Shown here: piece after piece, positions 9,150-18,428 of the stretch
How the letters are laid out: the number at the start of each line of letters is the position of its first letter
How positions within the stretch are numbered: the first letter of the stretch is position 1
Assembly (NCBI RefSeq): GCF_000011085.1
Contig: NC_006396.1
Location: 1,426,001-1,490,000, forward strand
Direction of reading: 5' to 3'
From: Haloarcula marismortui ATCC 43049
GTDB lineage: Archaea > Halobacteriota > Halobacteria > Halobacteriales > Haloarculaceae
DNA: 64,000 nt
Made by a program: the position numbers and the translations under genes
Notes under the pieces: generated by a model
Database searches by the model: none
The model's input: the letters and a program-made list of their open reading frames with translations, nothing else
Told to the model about the DNA's origin: nothing

Positions 9150-9335
9150 TTAGCTGTACTTCCTGAAGCCCATGCCTCGCGAAATCTCGCGGAAGCACTG
9201 GCGGCACAGCCAGATGTCGTACTTGCCGACGAGTCCCTGTTCGCGACCGCAGCGCTGACAGGACTCGAGCTGGCCAGTTCGCTCACTGGATGCCGTCTCG
9301 GAATCGGGCTCGTCTGTGGTTTCACTTTCGCTCAT
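9150..9335 (-). CDS. rps14: 30S ribosomal protein S14, zinc-binding form (uS14)
   Basis: This 61-residue protein ends with the zinc ribbon of archaeal S14: [23 protein letters not shown] (two CxxC pairs, written here in full family form), then [13 protein letters not shown]. It has an acidic 20-residue N-terminal extension. It overlaps L5 by four bases. Confidence 0.95.
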   Translation of the reverse strand: MSESETTDEPDSETASSERTGQLESCQRCGREQGLVGKYDIWLCRQCFREISRGMGFRKYS

Positions 9336-9865
9336 TCGCTCACCTCCACGTCGTAGGTCGACTCGATGAAGGCGACGGCGTCCGCCGGGTTGAGTCGATG
9401 CTTCGTCGGAATCGAGCGCGACGCCTTGTCGCGCTTGGCGACGCGGTAGCCGGGACGGACGAGGTTGACCGTCACGTCCAGCCCGTAGATTCCGATGCTC
9501 GGGTCGTACTCCTGGCTCGGGAACTCGGTGTGTTCCTCGACGCCGAAGCTGAAGTTGCCGGTGTCGTCGAACTGACTTGTCGCCAGTTCAGCGAGCGGCA
9601 GCGCCGTCTGGAGGAACTCCTCGGCCATCTCGTCGCGGAGGGTGACCTTCGCACCGATGGGGTCGCCCTCGCGGATGTCGAACTCGCCGACAGTCCGCTT
9701 GGCCTTCGTTCGAACCGGCATCTGCCCGGTGATCTCCCCGAGGATGTCCTCTGCGTTGGCGAGGTCACGGCCACCGTGGCCGATACCCATGTGAACGACG
9801 ACCTTCTCGATACGCGGTTCGCGCATCTCGTGGAAGTCGCCGCCGGACTCACTCTCGGAGCTCAT
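9332..9865 (-). CDS. rpl5: 50S ribosomal protein L5 (uL5)
   Basis: This 177-residue protein binds 5S rRNA and forms part of the central protuberance. [21 protein letters not shown] is the N-terminal signature, and [21 protein letters not shown] and [13 protein letters not shown] follow as in archaeal L5. It overlaps both S4e and S14 by four bases. Confidence 0.96.
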   Translation of the reverse strand: MSSESESGGDFHEMREPRIEKVVVHMGIGHGGRDLANAEDILGEITGQMPVRTKAKRTVGEFDIREGDPIGAKVTLRDEMAEEFLQTALPLAELATSQFDDTGNFSFGVEEHTEFPSQEYDPSIGIYGLDVTVNLVRPGYRVAKRDKASRSIPTKHRLNPADAVAFIESTYDVEVSE

Positions 9866-10566
9866 TCATCATCACCCGTGAAGTTCTCGTCGATGACGAC
9901 GACGTACTCTTCGACTGTCTCGAAGCCTTCGCCCTCGTCCTGCGAGACGATCACGTTGTTCTGGGCCGAACCCGGCGTCACCTGAATCTCCTCGACTTCG
10001 CCGACTTCGCCCGCGTGGGCACCGTCGACGGCCGTGACGAGTGCGCCCTCTTCGTATTCGAAGTGGGCAACGACTTCGCCGTCCTCGTTGCCGACGACGA
10101 TGGAGTCGCCAGCGTCGTAGGTCTGGTCGTCCTCAACGATGAGCGTCTCACCGTCGTGGAGACCCAGCTGGACGTCGCCACCGGAGACGTGCGTCTTGGT
10201 GACGATTTTGCCGAGCTTGGACTGTGCCGCGTCCGGGTCGATTGCGGTCAGCGCCAGCCGACCACCCTCGCCGGGGAACACGCGGTAGTACTCCTCGCGC
10301 TCGGTGAAGGCCAGGATGTCGAACATCCCGACGGGGCGTTCCTCGTCAGAAATGGCCTTCCCGTTGATGAGGACGTTGTCCTCGTTGAGAGCGTAGCGGG
10401 CTTCTTTGCGGTTGTCGGCGTAGCCGAGCACGTCCCGAAGGACGATGAGCAGGGGAACCCCCGACTCACCGTGTGGGCCGGCACCGGCTTTCACCGTAAA
10501 CGTCGCGGTTTTGCGCTCTACGGGCCAACTGTTTGGCACCGAGAGTCGCTTCTGGTGGTTACTCAT
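9862..10566 (-). CDS. rps4e: 30S ribosomal protein S4e (eS4)
   Basis: This 234-residue archaeal/eukaryotic protein starts [19 protein letters not shown], a family signature. An S4-type RNA-binding segment follows ([28 protein letters not shown]), then the central S4e domain, and a KOW-like motif near the C-terminus ([21 protein letters not shown]). It overlaps L24 by four bases. Confidence 0.97.
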   Translation of the reverse strand: MSNHQKRLSVPNSWPVERKTATFTVKAGAGPHGESGVPLLIVLRDVLGYADNRKEARYALNEDNVLINGKAISDEERPVGMFDILAFTEREEYYRVFPGEGGRLALTAIDPDAAQSKLGKIVTKTHVSGGDVQLGLHDGETLIVEDDQTYDAGDSIVVGNEDGEVVAHFEYEEGALVTAVDGAHAGEVGEVEEIQVTPGSAQNNVIVSQDEGEGFETVEEYVVVIDENFTGDDE

Positions 10567-10925
10567 GCGGAATCATCCTCCGATTCGAGACGCGCCTCGC
10601 GCTTCTCGTCTTCGAGGTCCAGGTCTGTCACGCGGACGTTCGAGGTGTCCAGCGGTCGCGGGACTTCCTCGCCGTCTGTCTTTTCGAGCGTGACGTCTTC
10701 GACGTGGATGACAGCCTTGTCGAGGTCCACGTTGATGACTTCGCCTTCTTCGCCGGCGAAGTCACCACGGAGCACCTCAACGGTGTCACCAGCGTTGACG
10801 CGGACGTTCCGCTGGCCGTACTCCTCGCGGAGGTCGGCGCTCAGCGTCGCCCGGACCTGCTTGTGCCGCTCGTGAAGCGGGGCACGTCGTTGACTCTTGC
10901 GTTGTTTGTCTGGTTGCTTGCTCAT
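10563..10925 (-). CDS. rpl24: 50S ribosomal protein L24 (uL24)
   Basis: This 120-residue protein helps start large-subunit assembly. [23 protein letters not shown] is the archaeal N-terminus and [27 protein letters not shown] is the KOW domain. I use the ATG at 10925; a frame extension to 10937 would add MYRT and overlap L14. Confidence 0.96.
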   Translation of the reverse strand: MSKQPDKQRKSQRRAPLHERHKQVRATLSADLREEYGQRNVRVNAGDTVEVLRGDFAGEEGEVINVDLDKAVIHVEDVTLEKTDGEEVPRPLDTSNVRVTDLDLEDEKREARLESEDDSA

Positions 10926-10929
10926 GGTT

Positions 10930-11328
10930 CTATACAATCATCGTCGCTGCTGATGCCACACTGCCGAATCGCTGTGCGACTTCCCGTGCGATTGGACCTT
11001 TCAGCTCGGTCCCGCGCGGGTCCTCGTTTTCGTCGACGATGACGGCCGCGTTGTCTTCGAACTTGACGCGGGTGCCGTCGGGTCGACGGATCGGCTTTCG
11101 CTGGCGGACGACGACGGCTTCGAGCACCTGACGACGCATTTCGGGCGTCCCCTTGGTGACCGAGACCGTGATCTTGTCGCCCAGCCCAGCTTTGGGGTGG
11201 CGGTTCTTCGTTCCCGAGTAGCCGTGGACGGAAATGACCTTGAGTTCGCGCGCTCCCGTGTTGTCCGCACACGTGATGAGCGAGCCCTTCTCTAGGCCTT
11301 GCGTGACGTCAGCACCGAGTGCTTCCAT
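10930..11328 (-). CDS. rpl14: 50S ribosomal protein L14 (uL14)
   Basis: This 132-residue subunit-interface protein shows [37 protein letters not shown] and the C-terminal ARGTE-type segment ([22 protein letters not shown]). Its ATG overlaps the S17 stop by one base (TGATG). Confidence 0.97.
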   Translation of the reverse strand: MEALGADVTQGLEKGSLITCADNTGARELKVISVHGYSGTKNRHPKAGLGDKITVSVTKGTPEMRRQVLEAVVVRQRKPIRRPDGTRVKFEDNAAVIVDENEDPRGTELKGPIAREVAQRFGSVASAATMIV

Positions 11329-11666
11329 CAGGCATCACCGTCCTGTTCGTCGGCGACCACGCCAACGACGACGTGGCTTTTCGTTTTCGAGAGCGGTCGA
11401 CACTCTGCTATCGTGACCGTGTCACCGACCGCGAGGTCGAGACAGTCCGGTGCGTGAGCCGGAACGCGGCTCCGCCGCTTCATAAAGCGGTCGTATTTCG
11501 GCACCTTCACGTCGTACTCGCGCTCGACGACAACGGTCTTCTCCATGTCAGTGGAGGCTACCTCGCCGTTCAGTGTCTGTCCGCGCACGGAGAGCTCTCC
11601 GTGGAACGGGCAGTTCTGATCGGCACAGGTCTCCTCCGGTTCCTGTACGTTCAGTCCTAGCGCCAT
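11328..11666 (-). CDS. rps17: 30S ribosomal protein S17 (uS17)
   Basis: This 112-residue protein has the archaeal S17 fold with [28 protein letters not shown] and the segment [23 protein letters not shown]. The N-terminus has a Cys pair ([10 protein letters not shown]) seen in archaeal/eukaryotic S17. The start [12 protein letters not shown] at 11666 overlaps the end of the RNase P gene by 10 bases. A much longer open frame to 12044 covers other genes and is not real. Confidence 0.95.
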   Translation of the reverse strand: MALGLNVQEPEETCADQNCPFHGELSVRGQTLNGEVASTDMEKTVVVEREYDVKVPKYDRFMKRRSRVPAHAPDCLDLAVGDTVTIAECRPLSKTKSHVVVGVVADEQDGDA

Positions 11667-11941
11667 AGTGAATCTCCTGTGTTCTCTGTGCGACGAGCGG
11701 GACGGGCAACGAGGCGGTCGCCGTCGACGAGAACCGTCTCGGTCGACAGGTCGAACGCGAACGTCGCGCTGTCCTTCGGCACGTGCCACACCCGGTCGGC
11801 CCCCTCGAGTGTCAGCATCTGTGTCGTCTCCATGACGACAGTTCCGCTGATACCGATGACATCCGGATTGGACGCCGCGACGACCTCGCAGTCGAGGCCG
11901 ACGAGTTCGTGTCGTGGGAGCGTCTCGGGTGTTAGTGGCAT
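11657..11941 (-). CDS. rnp1: ribonuclease P protein component 1 (Rnp1, Pop4/Rpp29 family)
   Basis: This 94-residue protein is one of the archaeal RNase P subunits that help the RNA trim 5' leaders from tRNA precursors. The Rpp29 fold is seen in [34 protein letters not shown] and in [15 protein letters not shown]. The ATG at 11941 shares one base with the L29 stop. The same open frame continues upstream to 12184, over L29, without family similarity. Rnp1 between L29 and S17 is the standard archaeal order. Confidence 0.93.
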   Translation of the reverse strand: MPLTPETLPRHELVGLDCEVVAASNPDVIGISGTVVMETTQMLTLEGADRVWHVPKDSATFAFDLSTETVLVDGDRLVARPARRTENTGDSLWR

Positions 11942-12156
11942 TATTCGTTCTCCTGCAGGTCGCCTTCTTCGCCCTGAATCGTCTTGATGCGGGCGATGGC
12001 CTTCCGCAGCTCCTTGATGCGACCGGGGTTCTCCGGCGCACCACCCGCGGCCTGGACGGCCCGGGCGTTCAGTAGTTCGGTCTTCAGGTCGTCGAGTTCC
12101 GCCTCGCGTTCGGCGGGCGTCATGTCCCGAATTTCCTGGACGTGGAGGACGGTCAT
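11941..12156 (-). CDS. rpl29: 50S ribosomal protein L29 (uL29)
   Basis: This small, mainly helical 71-residue protein sits near the nascent-chain exit. [33 protein letters not shown] is the L29 signature. It overlaps S3 by four bases and Rnp1 by one. Confidence 0.95.
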   Translation of the reverse strand: MTVLHVQEIRDMTPAEREAELDDLKTELLNARAVQAAGGAPENPGRIKELRKAIARIKTIQGEEGDLQENE

Positions 12157-13067
12157 TCGTCGTCACCCTCCTCGTCCATTTCATCCATCAGCTCTTCGGC
12201 TTCCGCCTCGACGTCCTCGTCGAGTTCCTCGTCGACAGCCTCTTCGAGTTCGTCAACGTCGACATCCTCGACATCGTCGTCAGTCGGGACTTCGACGTCT
12301 TCTTCGACGATTTCCTCGTCGACGAACTCCTCGTCAGCCTCGGAGTCGTCGTCGGCCCCGGCGGCCACGTCCTCGTCGAGCTCTTCGGCCGTCTCGCTGT
12401 CTTCGGGCTCGCCTTCGAGGAGTTCCTCGACGGACTCGCCGTCGGTGTCGGCCACGTAGTCCTCGACGTCGACATCCTCGTAGATCTCGAAGTCGTCGGG
12501 GAGCTCCGCGTTCGGCGGGATGATCTTGACTCGGACCCCGATGGTTCCGAGCTTCATCACGGCGACGCCGACGCCGCTGTCGACGATCTCCTCTGCGGGT
12601 TCGCCGTTGTGCTTGACGTAGCCGCGGTTGAACTTCTCAACGCGCGAGCGTGCACCAGTGACCTTGCCGGAGAGGACGATCTCTGCGCCGAGTGCGCCCG
12701 ACTCCATGATGCGGTCGATGGTGGTGTGGCCCGCTTTGCGGAAGTACCAGCCACGCTCGAGTGCGTTGGCCAGTCGGTCCGCGACGATGCGGGCGTTGAG
12801 GTCCGGCTCGTCGACTTCCTGCACGTCGACCTGCGGGTCGTCGAGGTTGAATCGGTCCTCGAGTTCCGTCGTGATCTTCCGGATGTTCTTCCCGCCCTTG
12901 CCGATGACCATCCCTGGCTTCTCGGCTTTGAGCACGATCTGGGTCCCCATCGGCGTCTTGGCGACATCCATGCCGCCGTAGCCGGCTCGACCGAGTTCCT
13001 CTGCGAAGAACTCGTCGATCTGGGTCCGCTGGAGTCCGTCCTCGATGAACTGTTGTTCGTCGGCCAT
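12153..13067 (-). CDS. rps3: 30S ribosomal protein S3 (uS3) with long acidic tail
   Basis: S3 lines the mRNA entry site. The KH domain ([22 protein letters not shown]) and the S3 C-terminal domain ([15 protein letters not shown] ... [12 protein letters not shown]) are clear. After about residue 205 comes a tail of about 100 residues made almost only of Glu, Asp, Ala, Ser and Val, which explains the 304-residue length. Such tails are common in haloarchaeal S3. It overlaps L22 by one base. Confidence 0.96.
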   Translation of the reverse strand: MADEQQFIEDGLQRTQIDEFFAEELGRAGYGGMDVAKTPMGTQIVLKAEKPGMVIGKGGKNIRKITTELEDRFNLDDPQVDVQEVDEPDLNARIVADRLANALERGWYFRKAGHTTIDRIMESGALGAEIVLSGKVTGARSRVEKFNRGYVKHNGEPAEEIVDSGVGVAVMKLGTIGVRVKIIPPNAELPDDFEIYEDVDVEDYVADTDGESVEELLEGEPEDSETAEELDEDVAAGADDDSEADEEFVDEEIVEEDVEVPTDDDVEDVDVDELEEAVDEELDEDVEAEAEELMDEMDEEGDDE

Positions 13068-13534
13068 TAGTCTTCGACCTCCGGCTCTTCGAGGATGAGT
13101 TCGACGTCGACCTGCGGGCTATTCCACGCCGAGGCACGCCCCATCGCGCGGGGCTTGCGACCCTGCTGCTCGCCGACCTTGTGGGCGGCGACGTGCTTGA
13201 TGGTCATGGCCTCACCGTCGAAGCCCTGGTGGTCGGCGTTGCCGACCGCGTTCTCGAGCAGGTCGAGGAAGGCCTTGCTGGCCTTCTCCGGGTAGCGCCC
13301 GGCGTCCCAGCCGTCGACCTTGCTTTTGTGGCCGACGCCCGAGTTGTGCTGTTTGAACGGAACGGGCTGGTCGCCCTCGATAACCGCCTCGAGGTAGTCG
13401 ACAGCCTCGCCGGCCGTTTTGCCCTTGATCTCGCGGGCGATGGCCTTGCTGTGCTTGAAGCTCATCTGCCGCTCCCGGAGCATCGCTTTGGCCGTCGTGT
13501 CCGGGTCGGCTTCGACTGAGTAACTGATTCCCAT
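13067..13534 (-). CDS. rpl22: 50S ribosomal protein L22 (uL22)
   Basis: This 155-residue protein lines the peptide exit tunnel. MGISYSVEADPDTTAKAMLRE is the archaeal start; HSKAIAREIKGKTAGEAVDYLEAV and the tunnel-loop region GRKPRAMGRASAWNSPQVDVELIL are characteristic. It lies two bases after S19. Confidence 0.96.
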   Translation of the reverse strand: MGISYSVEADPDTTAKAMLRERQMSFKHSKAIAREIKGKTAGEAVDYLEAVIEGDQPVPFKQHNSGVGHKSKVDGWDAGRYPEKASKAFLDLLENAVGNADHQGFDGEAMTIKHVAAHKVGEQQGRKPRAMGRASAWNSPQVDVELILEEPEVED

Positions 13535-13536
13535 GA

Positions 13537-13959
13537 TTATTTGAGCGGTACGAACTTCGAGGAGCGTGTCGCTCCGATACCGGCCTGACCGTGTTCGACA
13601 CTACTCCGGGTGAGCTGGAACTCACCGAGGTAGTGGCCGAGCATCTCGGGCTCGACTTTGACACGCTCGAAGTTCTGGCCGTCGTGGACGGCGAAGGTCA
13701 GCCCGACCATCTCCGGGACCACCGGCATGTCGCGCAGGTGTGTCCGGATCGGGTCGTTGGCTGTCTCCTCTTCGCCGGCCTCGCGGGCCTTCTCGAGGAG
13801 CTTGTGTTTCTCCTCGGTCAGGCCGCGTACGATACTTCGCCGCTGTCGAGCGGGGAGCAGTTCCGCGACTTCCTCGAGCTCCATCTCCTGCAGCTCGTCG
13901 AGCGTGTGGCCGCGGAAGGAGAACTCTCCTTCGTGGCCGATTTGATATTCTGAGCTCAT
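13537..13959 (-). CDS. rps19: 30S ribosomal protein S19 (uS19)
   Basis: This 140-residue protein is in the 30S head near the A site. [30 protein letters not shown] is the archaeal/eukaryotic N-terminal domain, followed by [26 protein letters not shown] and [13 protein letters not shown]. It overlaps L2 by four bases. Confidence 0.97.
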
Positions 13960-14678
13960 TCGTTGCCACCTCGACCTGTTCGCTTCGAGGCGATGTCCCC
14001 GACCTTACGGCCAGGCGGGGCGTTCCGCGAGATGGACTTGGGCTTGCCGGGGTGCTGGCGTCCGCCACCACCGAACGGGTGGTCGACGGCGTTCATCGCC
14101 ACACCGCGGACGTTGGGCCACTTCGTCCCTCGCGCTTTCATCTTGTGATGCTTGTTGCCAGCCTTCACGAACGGCTTGTCAGTTCGGCCGCCACCGGCGA
14201 CGACGCCGATGGTAGCACGACACTGCGGGTCAAGCCGCTTCATCTCCCCGGAGGGGAGCTTGACGACCGCGACGTTGCGGTCGTGGGTGAGCAGCTGGGC
14301 GTTGACACCCGACGCGCGGGCGAACTTCCCACCGTCACCGGGGCTGGATTCGACGTTGCACACCGGGACCCCCTCTGGGATCTCGGCCAGCGGGAGCGTG
14401 TTCCCGGGTGCGATCTCGGCGCTGACGCCGACCTGTAGCTCGTCGCCTACCCCGACGCCTTCCGGCGCGAGGATAAGTCGTCGGTCGCCGTCTTCGAACT
14501 CGACGGCAGCGACCGGAGCCGAGCGGGCAGGGTCGTGCTCAATGTCGACGACCGTGCCGGCGATGACGTCGCCGTCCTCGACCTTGCGGTGCTCCAGATC
14601 AGCCTTGTAACGGTGCGACGGAGCACGGAACGTGGAGGTCCCGCGGCCGCGCCGTTGTCCTTGGATTCGTCGTCCCAT
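13956..14678 (-). CDS. rpl2: 50S ribosomal protein L2 (uL2)
   Basis: This 240-residue protein is next to the peptidyl transferase centre. [25 protein letters not shown] is the archaeal start; the conserved C-terminal [23 protein letters not shown] contains the histidine region important for peptide-bond formation. Two bases after L23. Confidence 0.98.
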
Positions 14679-14680
14679 CG

Positions 14681-14938
14681 TTAGAACACCCCAATTCTGG
14701 AGGCGACTTCCTGGGCGTCGTCGTCCTCAGAGAGGCGAACGACGGCCTTCTTTTCGCCGTCCATCGTGTTCTGCGTGTTGACCTGTTCGACTGTCACGTC
14801 GTACTGCTCCTCGACGGCGTCGGCGACCTCGCCCTTGGAGGCGCGGTCATCGACGGCGAACTGGAGCTTGTTCTGGAAGTCCATGTCGTTCATGGCCTTC
14901 TCCGTGACGTGTGGGTGTTTGATGACATCCCAGCTCAT
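14681..14938 (-). CDS. rpl23: 50S ribosomal protein L23 (uL23)
   Basis: This 85-residue protein at the exit tunnel binds SRP and chaperones. MSWDVIKHPHVTEKAMNDMDFQNKLQF and the segment VADAVEEQYDVTVEQVNTQNT are family signatures. It overlaps L4 by four bases. Confidence 0.96.
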   Translation of the reverse strand: MSWDVIKHPHVTEKAMNDMDFQNKLQFAVDDRASKGEVADAVEEQYDVTVEQVNTQNTMDGEKKAVVRLSEDDDAQEVASRIGVF

Positions 14939-15675
14939 CGCTCGGCCACCTCCGCGAGTGCGGATTCCGTGAAGACGGTGAGTCGACCGGGCGCGCCGCC
15001 GGGCGCGAGGTCTTCCGTGTTGACCTCGCTGGCGGTCGCCACGTCGGCCCCCGCGAGGTTGCGGGCGGCCGTCGACGGCTCGTCGCTGGTCACGAAGAGG
15101 ATCGAGGCGGGACGACGGTACTTCCGTCCACGGGCCGAACCCTGTCCAGCCTTGATCTTCGTCTCGTCGGCGCGGTCGATGTCCGCGTGGACGTCGAGCG
15201 CCTCCAGCAGCGAGACGACTTCCTGCGTCTTGACGAGGTCCTCGAAGTCGTCGGAAACGACGACGGGCACTTCGTCACGGTCGAACTCGTGGCCGCGGTC
15301 GGCGACGAGGTCGGCGTCGGCTGTCGCAGCCAGCGCCGAGCGAACGGCCAGCTGCCGTTCCTTGTCGTTGAGGTCGAGCGAGCGGTCCTTCTCGGTTTTC
15401 GGCGGGTGGGCGCTTCGCCCTTTGACCGCCTGCGGGACGCGGCGGGCACGGCCGTCCTGCTTCGGGACGTGTGCCTGGCCGCGGCCGCTACCGAAGGACT
15501 CGGCCGGCGTTCGGAGGCCGGCGTACTCGTCGGACCCGTAGTCCTGCTTTCGGTTGGCCTGTGCGGCACGTACAGCTTTGCCGATGAGGTCGGACCGAAC
15601 CGGCGTCTCGAAGACGTCCGGCAGGTCGACCTCGCCGTCTGTGTTGCCGTCCAGGTCGTAGATTGTTGCCTGCAT
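14935..15675 (-). CDS. rpl4: 50S ribosomal protein L4 (uL4)
   Basis: This 246-residue protein starts MQATIYDLDGNTDGEVDLPDVF and has the tunnel loop SFGSGRGQAHVPKQDGRARRVPQAVKGR. In archaea it is the eukaryote-like L4e form. It lies three bases after L3. Confidence 0.96.
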   Translation of the reverse strand: MQATIYDLDGNTDGEVDLPDVFETPVRSDLIGKAVRAAQANRKQDYGSDEYAGLRTPAESFGSGRGQAHVPKQDGRARRVPQAVKGRSAHPPKTEKDRSLDLNDKERQLAVRSALAATADADLVADRGHEFDRDEVPVVVSDDFEDLVKTQEVVSLLEALDVHADIDRADETKIKAGQGSARGRKYRRPASILFVTSDEPSTAARNLAGADVATASEVNTEDLAPGGAPGRLTVFTESALAEVAER

Positions 15676-15678
15676 AGG

Positions 15679-16695
15679 TTATCCCTGGTTCGATTCGTTG
15701 GAGACGTAGCGCACCTCGGGGTCGAGGCGCGGCTGGTCGTTCGGACGCACCGCGGGCCGGAAGCGCACCAGGCGCTTGTCCGGACCGGGCACGGAGCCCT
15801 TCACGAGCGTGTACGGCCCATCGACTTCGCCGTAGTTGACGAAGCCGCCATCGACGGTGGGCTCGTCGCCCTCGCCGATGTCGATGAGGCGCTTGTTGAG
15901 CTCGGTGCGCTGGTGGTAGCCGGTCTGCCCCTGCTGGGGGACCGTCGAGCGCACGCGGGACGGGTTCCACGGACCGAGGTTGCCGATCCGTCGGCGCCAT
16001 CCCTGGCGGGCGTGCTTGCCTTTCCGTTTCTGGACGCCCCACCGCTTGACGGGACCCTGCGTCCCTTTGCCTTTCGTGACACCGGCCACGTCGGCGTACT
16101 CGCCGGCGCGGAAGATGTCGTTCATGGCGTGTTCGCCACCGTCCTCGACAATGTCAAGGGCGTGGTCGAGGCGGTCCGAAACGGACCCACCGCCGACGCG
16201 AGTCTCCATCACGTCGGGCTTTTTCTTCGGGACGCTCGGGACGGCGTCGGGGACGGTGTGCGTAATGAGTCGCAGGTCCCCGAGGTCACCGGCCTCGTGT
16301 GCGTCGCGTATCTGTTCCTCAGCAGCGTCCGGGTCGTGGTCCTCCGGAACGTCCAGGGTCCGGTCGAGCTCCGAGTGGAACTCGTCGGTCCAGACTTCCG
16401 TCAGCGGACGCTGACCGTACGGCGTGTCTTCGTACGCTCGCAGGGCGACGGCGCGCATCGGCGGCGTCTCGATGACTGTCACCGGGACAGTCTCCTCCAT
16501 CCCTTCGCGGGGGGAGTTAGGTTCGTCGTTGACAAGCACAACGTGAGTCATGCCTGCCTTGTAGCCGGCGAACCCTTGGACGCCCGGCTGCCCGTCGTCA
16601 GACGGCCAGCTGTTGAAGCGAGGCGTCTCGCTCGTCGAGCGCTTGCGCGGGCCGAAGCCCAGCGAGCCTTTGCGTGGTCTGCTTGGTTGTGGCAT
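15679..16695 (-). CDS. rpl3: 50S ribosomal protein L3 (uL3)
   Basis: This 338-residue protein reaches toward the peptidyl transferase centre. The N-terminus (PRKGSLGFGPRKRS) and GFAGYKAGMTHVVLVND are characteristic, and GVTKGKGTQGPVKRWGVQKRKGKHAR is the conserved central loop region. It lies four bases after the SPOUT methylase gene. Confidence 0.97.
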   Translation of the reverse strand: MPQPSRPRKGSLGFGPRKRSTSETPRFNSWPSDDGQPGVQGFAGYKAGMTHVVLVNDEPNSPREGMEETVPVTVIETPPMRAVALRAYEDTPYGQRPLTEVWTDEFHSELDRTLDVPEDHDPDAAEEQIRDAHEAGDLGDLRLITHTVPDAVPSVPKKKPDVMETRVGGGSVSDRLDHALDIVEDGGEHAMNDIFRAGEYADVAGVTKGKGTQGPVKRWGVQKRKGKHARQGWRRRIGNLGPWNPSRVRSTVPQQGQTGYHQRTELNKRLIDIGEGDEPTVDGGFVNYGEVDGPYTLVKGSVPGPDKRLVRFRPAVRPNDQPRLDPEVRYVSNESNQG

Positions 16696-16699
16696 TCGT

Positions 16700-17545
16700 T
16701 TACTCCGTGAGGGTTAGACAGGTGAGGGAGGCGAACAGAGCTTCTTCCGTTCGCACAACCTCACTGCCCTGGTTCGGAACCGTATTCAGCCAGAGGTCGA
16801 ACCCTTCTGGTTCGTCGCTCGTCTGGTCTCCCCCGACGGCGTCCGGGGCAACGTCGAGTATCGACGGTAACCCGCGCTCGGGTGCCCCGAAGGCGACGGT
16901 CATGCCGCCCTCGGCGTCGCGCCGCTCGGCCAACTGGCCGAGACGGGTCGACGTTACCGGCTCGCCGTATCGCGAGGACGCGATAGTGAGCCCGGCATCG
17001 TCGCGCGAGAGTGCCGCATCGAGGTCCGCGGCGACAACGTCGAATCCCGTTGTGGGGGCGTCGACGAGTTTCGCCCGGACCGGCCGTCGCGAAGAGACCC
17101 TGACGGTCACGCGCTCTCCCTGTTCCACGTCCATATCCGCTGGGACGGGAAGGGAGATCGGGTGTTGCATGCCGCAATTGACCCGGACGCGCCCATCAGC
17201 TCCGACCTCGGTCACGATTCCCTGTCTTAACGACCCCGAACCCTCAGATCCGGAGCCGGTCTGTGAACGCACGCGGAGCGGCGGCAGGACGCCGACGTAC
17301 TCCAGTTCGTCCCGCTTACCCCACATCTCCTTTCGGAGGTGTGGGGGCGTCGCGGCGTACCGCAGCACGGTTTCGACGAACCCGTCTTCCCATTTGCCCG
17401 CCCCGTCAGGGTCGGGGTACACTGTCAGCCGATCAACCCGGTAGACCGCGGCCGCGCGGGCCACGTAACCGAGCTTGCGAGTTGCCTCGCGTCTGTCTTC
17501 GGCTTCCCGTGCAAGGGAAGACGGCACGAGTACGCTGGTCGTCAT
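16700..17545 (-). CDS. predicted SPOUT-type RNA methyltransferase (DUF171 family), first gene of the ribosomal operon
   Basis: The 281-residue protein resembles archaeal DUF171 proteins, predicted SPOUT methyltransferases for rRNA uridine N3. Visible parts are the N-terminal KLGYVARAAAVYRVDRLTVYPD, the segment TPPHLRKEMWGKRDELEYVGVLPPLR, an OB-fold-like insert (residues about 115-165), and a C-terminal knot region with GAPERGLPSILD and LNTVPNQGSEVVRTEEALF. The position directly before L3 is conserved in many archaea and fits a role in ribosome maturation. The exact target nucleotide is not known from the sequence. Confidence 0.85.
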   Translation of the reverse strand: MTTSVLVPSSLAREAEDRREATRKLGYVARAAAVYRVDRLTVYPDPDGAGKWEDGFVETVLRYAATPPHLRKEMWGKRDELEYVGVLPPLRVRSQTGSGSEGSGSLRQGIVTEVGADGRVRVNCGMQHPISLPVPADMDVEQGERVTVRVSSRRPVRAKLVDAPTTGFDVVAADLDAALSRDDAGLTIASSRYGEPVTSTRLGQLAERRDAEGGMTVAFGAPERGLPSILDVAPDAVGGDQTSDEPEGFDLWLNTVPNQGSEVVRTEEALFASLTCLTLTE

Positions 17546-17601
17546 GCCGTGACGCTTCCACGTCGCGCCACTAGACTGTGCCGATATCTCCCTTTCCAGG
17601 G

Positions 17602-17610
17602 CTTAAAAAG
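17602..17610 (-). promoter_or_regulatory. TATA-like box of the ribosomal operon
   Basis: The reverse strand reads CTTTTTAAG here, preceded by a G/C-rich stretch. A start about 25 bases downstream would give a leader of about 35 bases before the first operon gene. No other good box lies closer to 17545. Confidence 0.55.
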
Positions 17611-17893
17611 CCCCCGTTTCACGCACGCGATGCGTCGCGTTCACATGGTCCGTCATGCCGGTTCGGAACCGATGCACGCATTCACTGTTTTGCCGCTTCC
17701 GAAAGGTCATGTCTCGTGACGCCATCACATGATCCGGCGCTCAGACGGGGAGATGATTGCCCTCACTTCCCACGATTTTCCCCGGAAAACGGAAGGCTTT
17801 TTACTCTCACCCCCGCCAGATTTGATTGCAACGAGGCGTTGCGCGCTGGCACTGAGCGACCACCGGTCGTGAATGTCAGGGCAAACGAAGCAA
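17611..17893. other. intergenic region between the ribosomal operon and tRNA-Gly
   Basis: No coding frame looks real here. A TATA-like CTTTTTACTC near 17796 on the forward strand lies about 90 bases before tRNA-Gly and could serve it with a leader. Nothing else was recognised. Confidence 0.4.
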
Positions 17894-17965
17894 GCGCTGG
17901 TAGTGTAGTTGGTATCACGTGACCTTGCCATGGTCACAACCTGGGTTCAAATCCCAGCCAGCGCA
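17894..17965 (+). tRNA. tRNA-Gly (GCC)
   Basis: The cloverleaf is complete: acceptor arms GCGCTGG/CCAGCGC (17894-17900 and 17958-17964), discriminator A, anticodon stem TGACC/GGTCA around loop TTGCCAT with anticodon GCC, and T arm CTGGG-TTCAAAT-CCCAG. No CCA is encoded and there is no intron. The 3' end is repeated downstream (see repeats). Confidence 0.96.
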
Positions 17966-18323
17966 TTTCCCTTCATCCAAACTCTCGAGCGGCGCGTTTT
18001 ATCGCGCCGCGTACTGGATGCTGTGTAATCGCACTGGATTTGAGCCCTGCCAGTCGCAGCCCGCGAGCGACCACTGGGAGCGAGCGGGAACGTCTGGCTC
18101 CGGTTCAAATCCCAGCCAGCGCATTTCTACGACGAACTATTCCAGTGAGCACCGCGTCGCGTGTGCTCGGTATCCGTGAGTCGTGCAATCGCACTGGATT
18201 TGCATCGGGTTCAAACACCGACGGACTTCGTCCGTCGTGATTCGCAATCGCGTCGCGATTGCTCACTCCCAGCCGGCGCATTTCTCTGATTCCAAATCGG
18301 CAAGCGATGCGTCTTATCGCGTC
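17953..18323 (+). repeat. three tandem, degenerating copies of the tRNA-Gly 3' end, spaced about 160 bases
   Basis: The tail CCCAGCCAGCGCATTTC of tRNA-Gly (17953-17969) recurs exactly at 18111-18127 (with GGTTCAAAT in front) and as CCCAGCCGGCGCATTTC at 18268-18284. The copy at 17953 and the copy at 18268 are both followed by TCCAAA and then a related hairpin (17989-18010 with 8-bp arms; 18302-18323 degenerate). AATCGCACTGGATTT also recurs (about 18027 and 18187). No 5' half of a tRNA accompanies the copies. They look like decayed attachment-site or slippage duplications. Confidence 0.8.
18216..18267. repeat. two adjacent short palindromes inserted into a tRNA T-loop copy
   Basis: In the third tRNA-Gly fragment GGGTTCAAAC (18207-18216) and CCCAGCC (18268 on) should be almost adjacent, as in the intact gene. 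About 50 bases separate them. These hold two perfect hairpins, GACGGAC-TTC-GTCCGTC (about 18220-18236) and GCAATCGC-GTC-GCGATTGC (about 18244-18262). The arrangement shows that the hairpin pair was added into a pre-existing fragment. Confidence 0.7.
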
Positions 18324-18428
18324 GCCCAGTCATATAGTACCGCTGTCATGTACTCATCTGAGTCGTCGGAGCGCCACCCGGAAACCGGGGAGTACCATTA
18401 TTTGTTGCCCCATCGACAATGAGAGTGT

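Noticed and set aside
11328..12044. 238-residue reverse frame covering S17
   Set aside because: Only the last 112 residues are S17; the upstream part is Arg-rich out-of-frame translation of RNase P and L29 genes.
17725..17937. 70-residue reverse frame before tRNA-Gly
   Set aside because: It runs into the tRNA and has no promoter or recognisable domain.
17953..18284. Second and third tRNA-Gly genes
   Set aside because: The copies lack the acceptor 5' strand, D arm and anticodon arm; only the 3' end is present.
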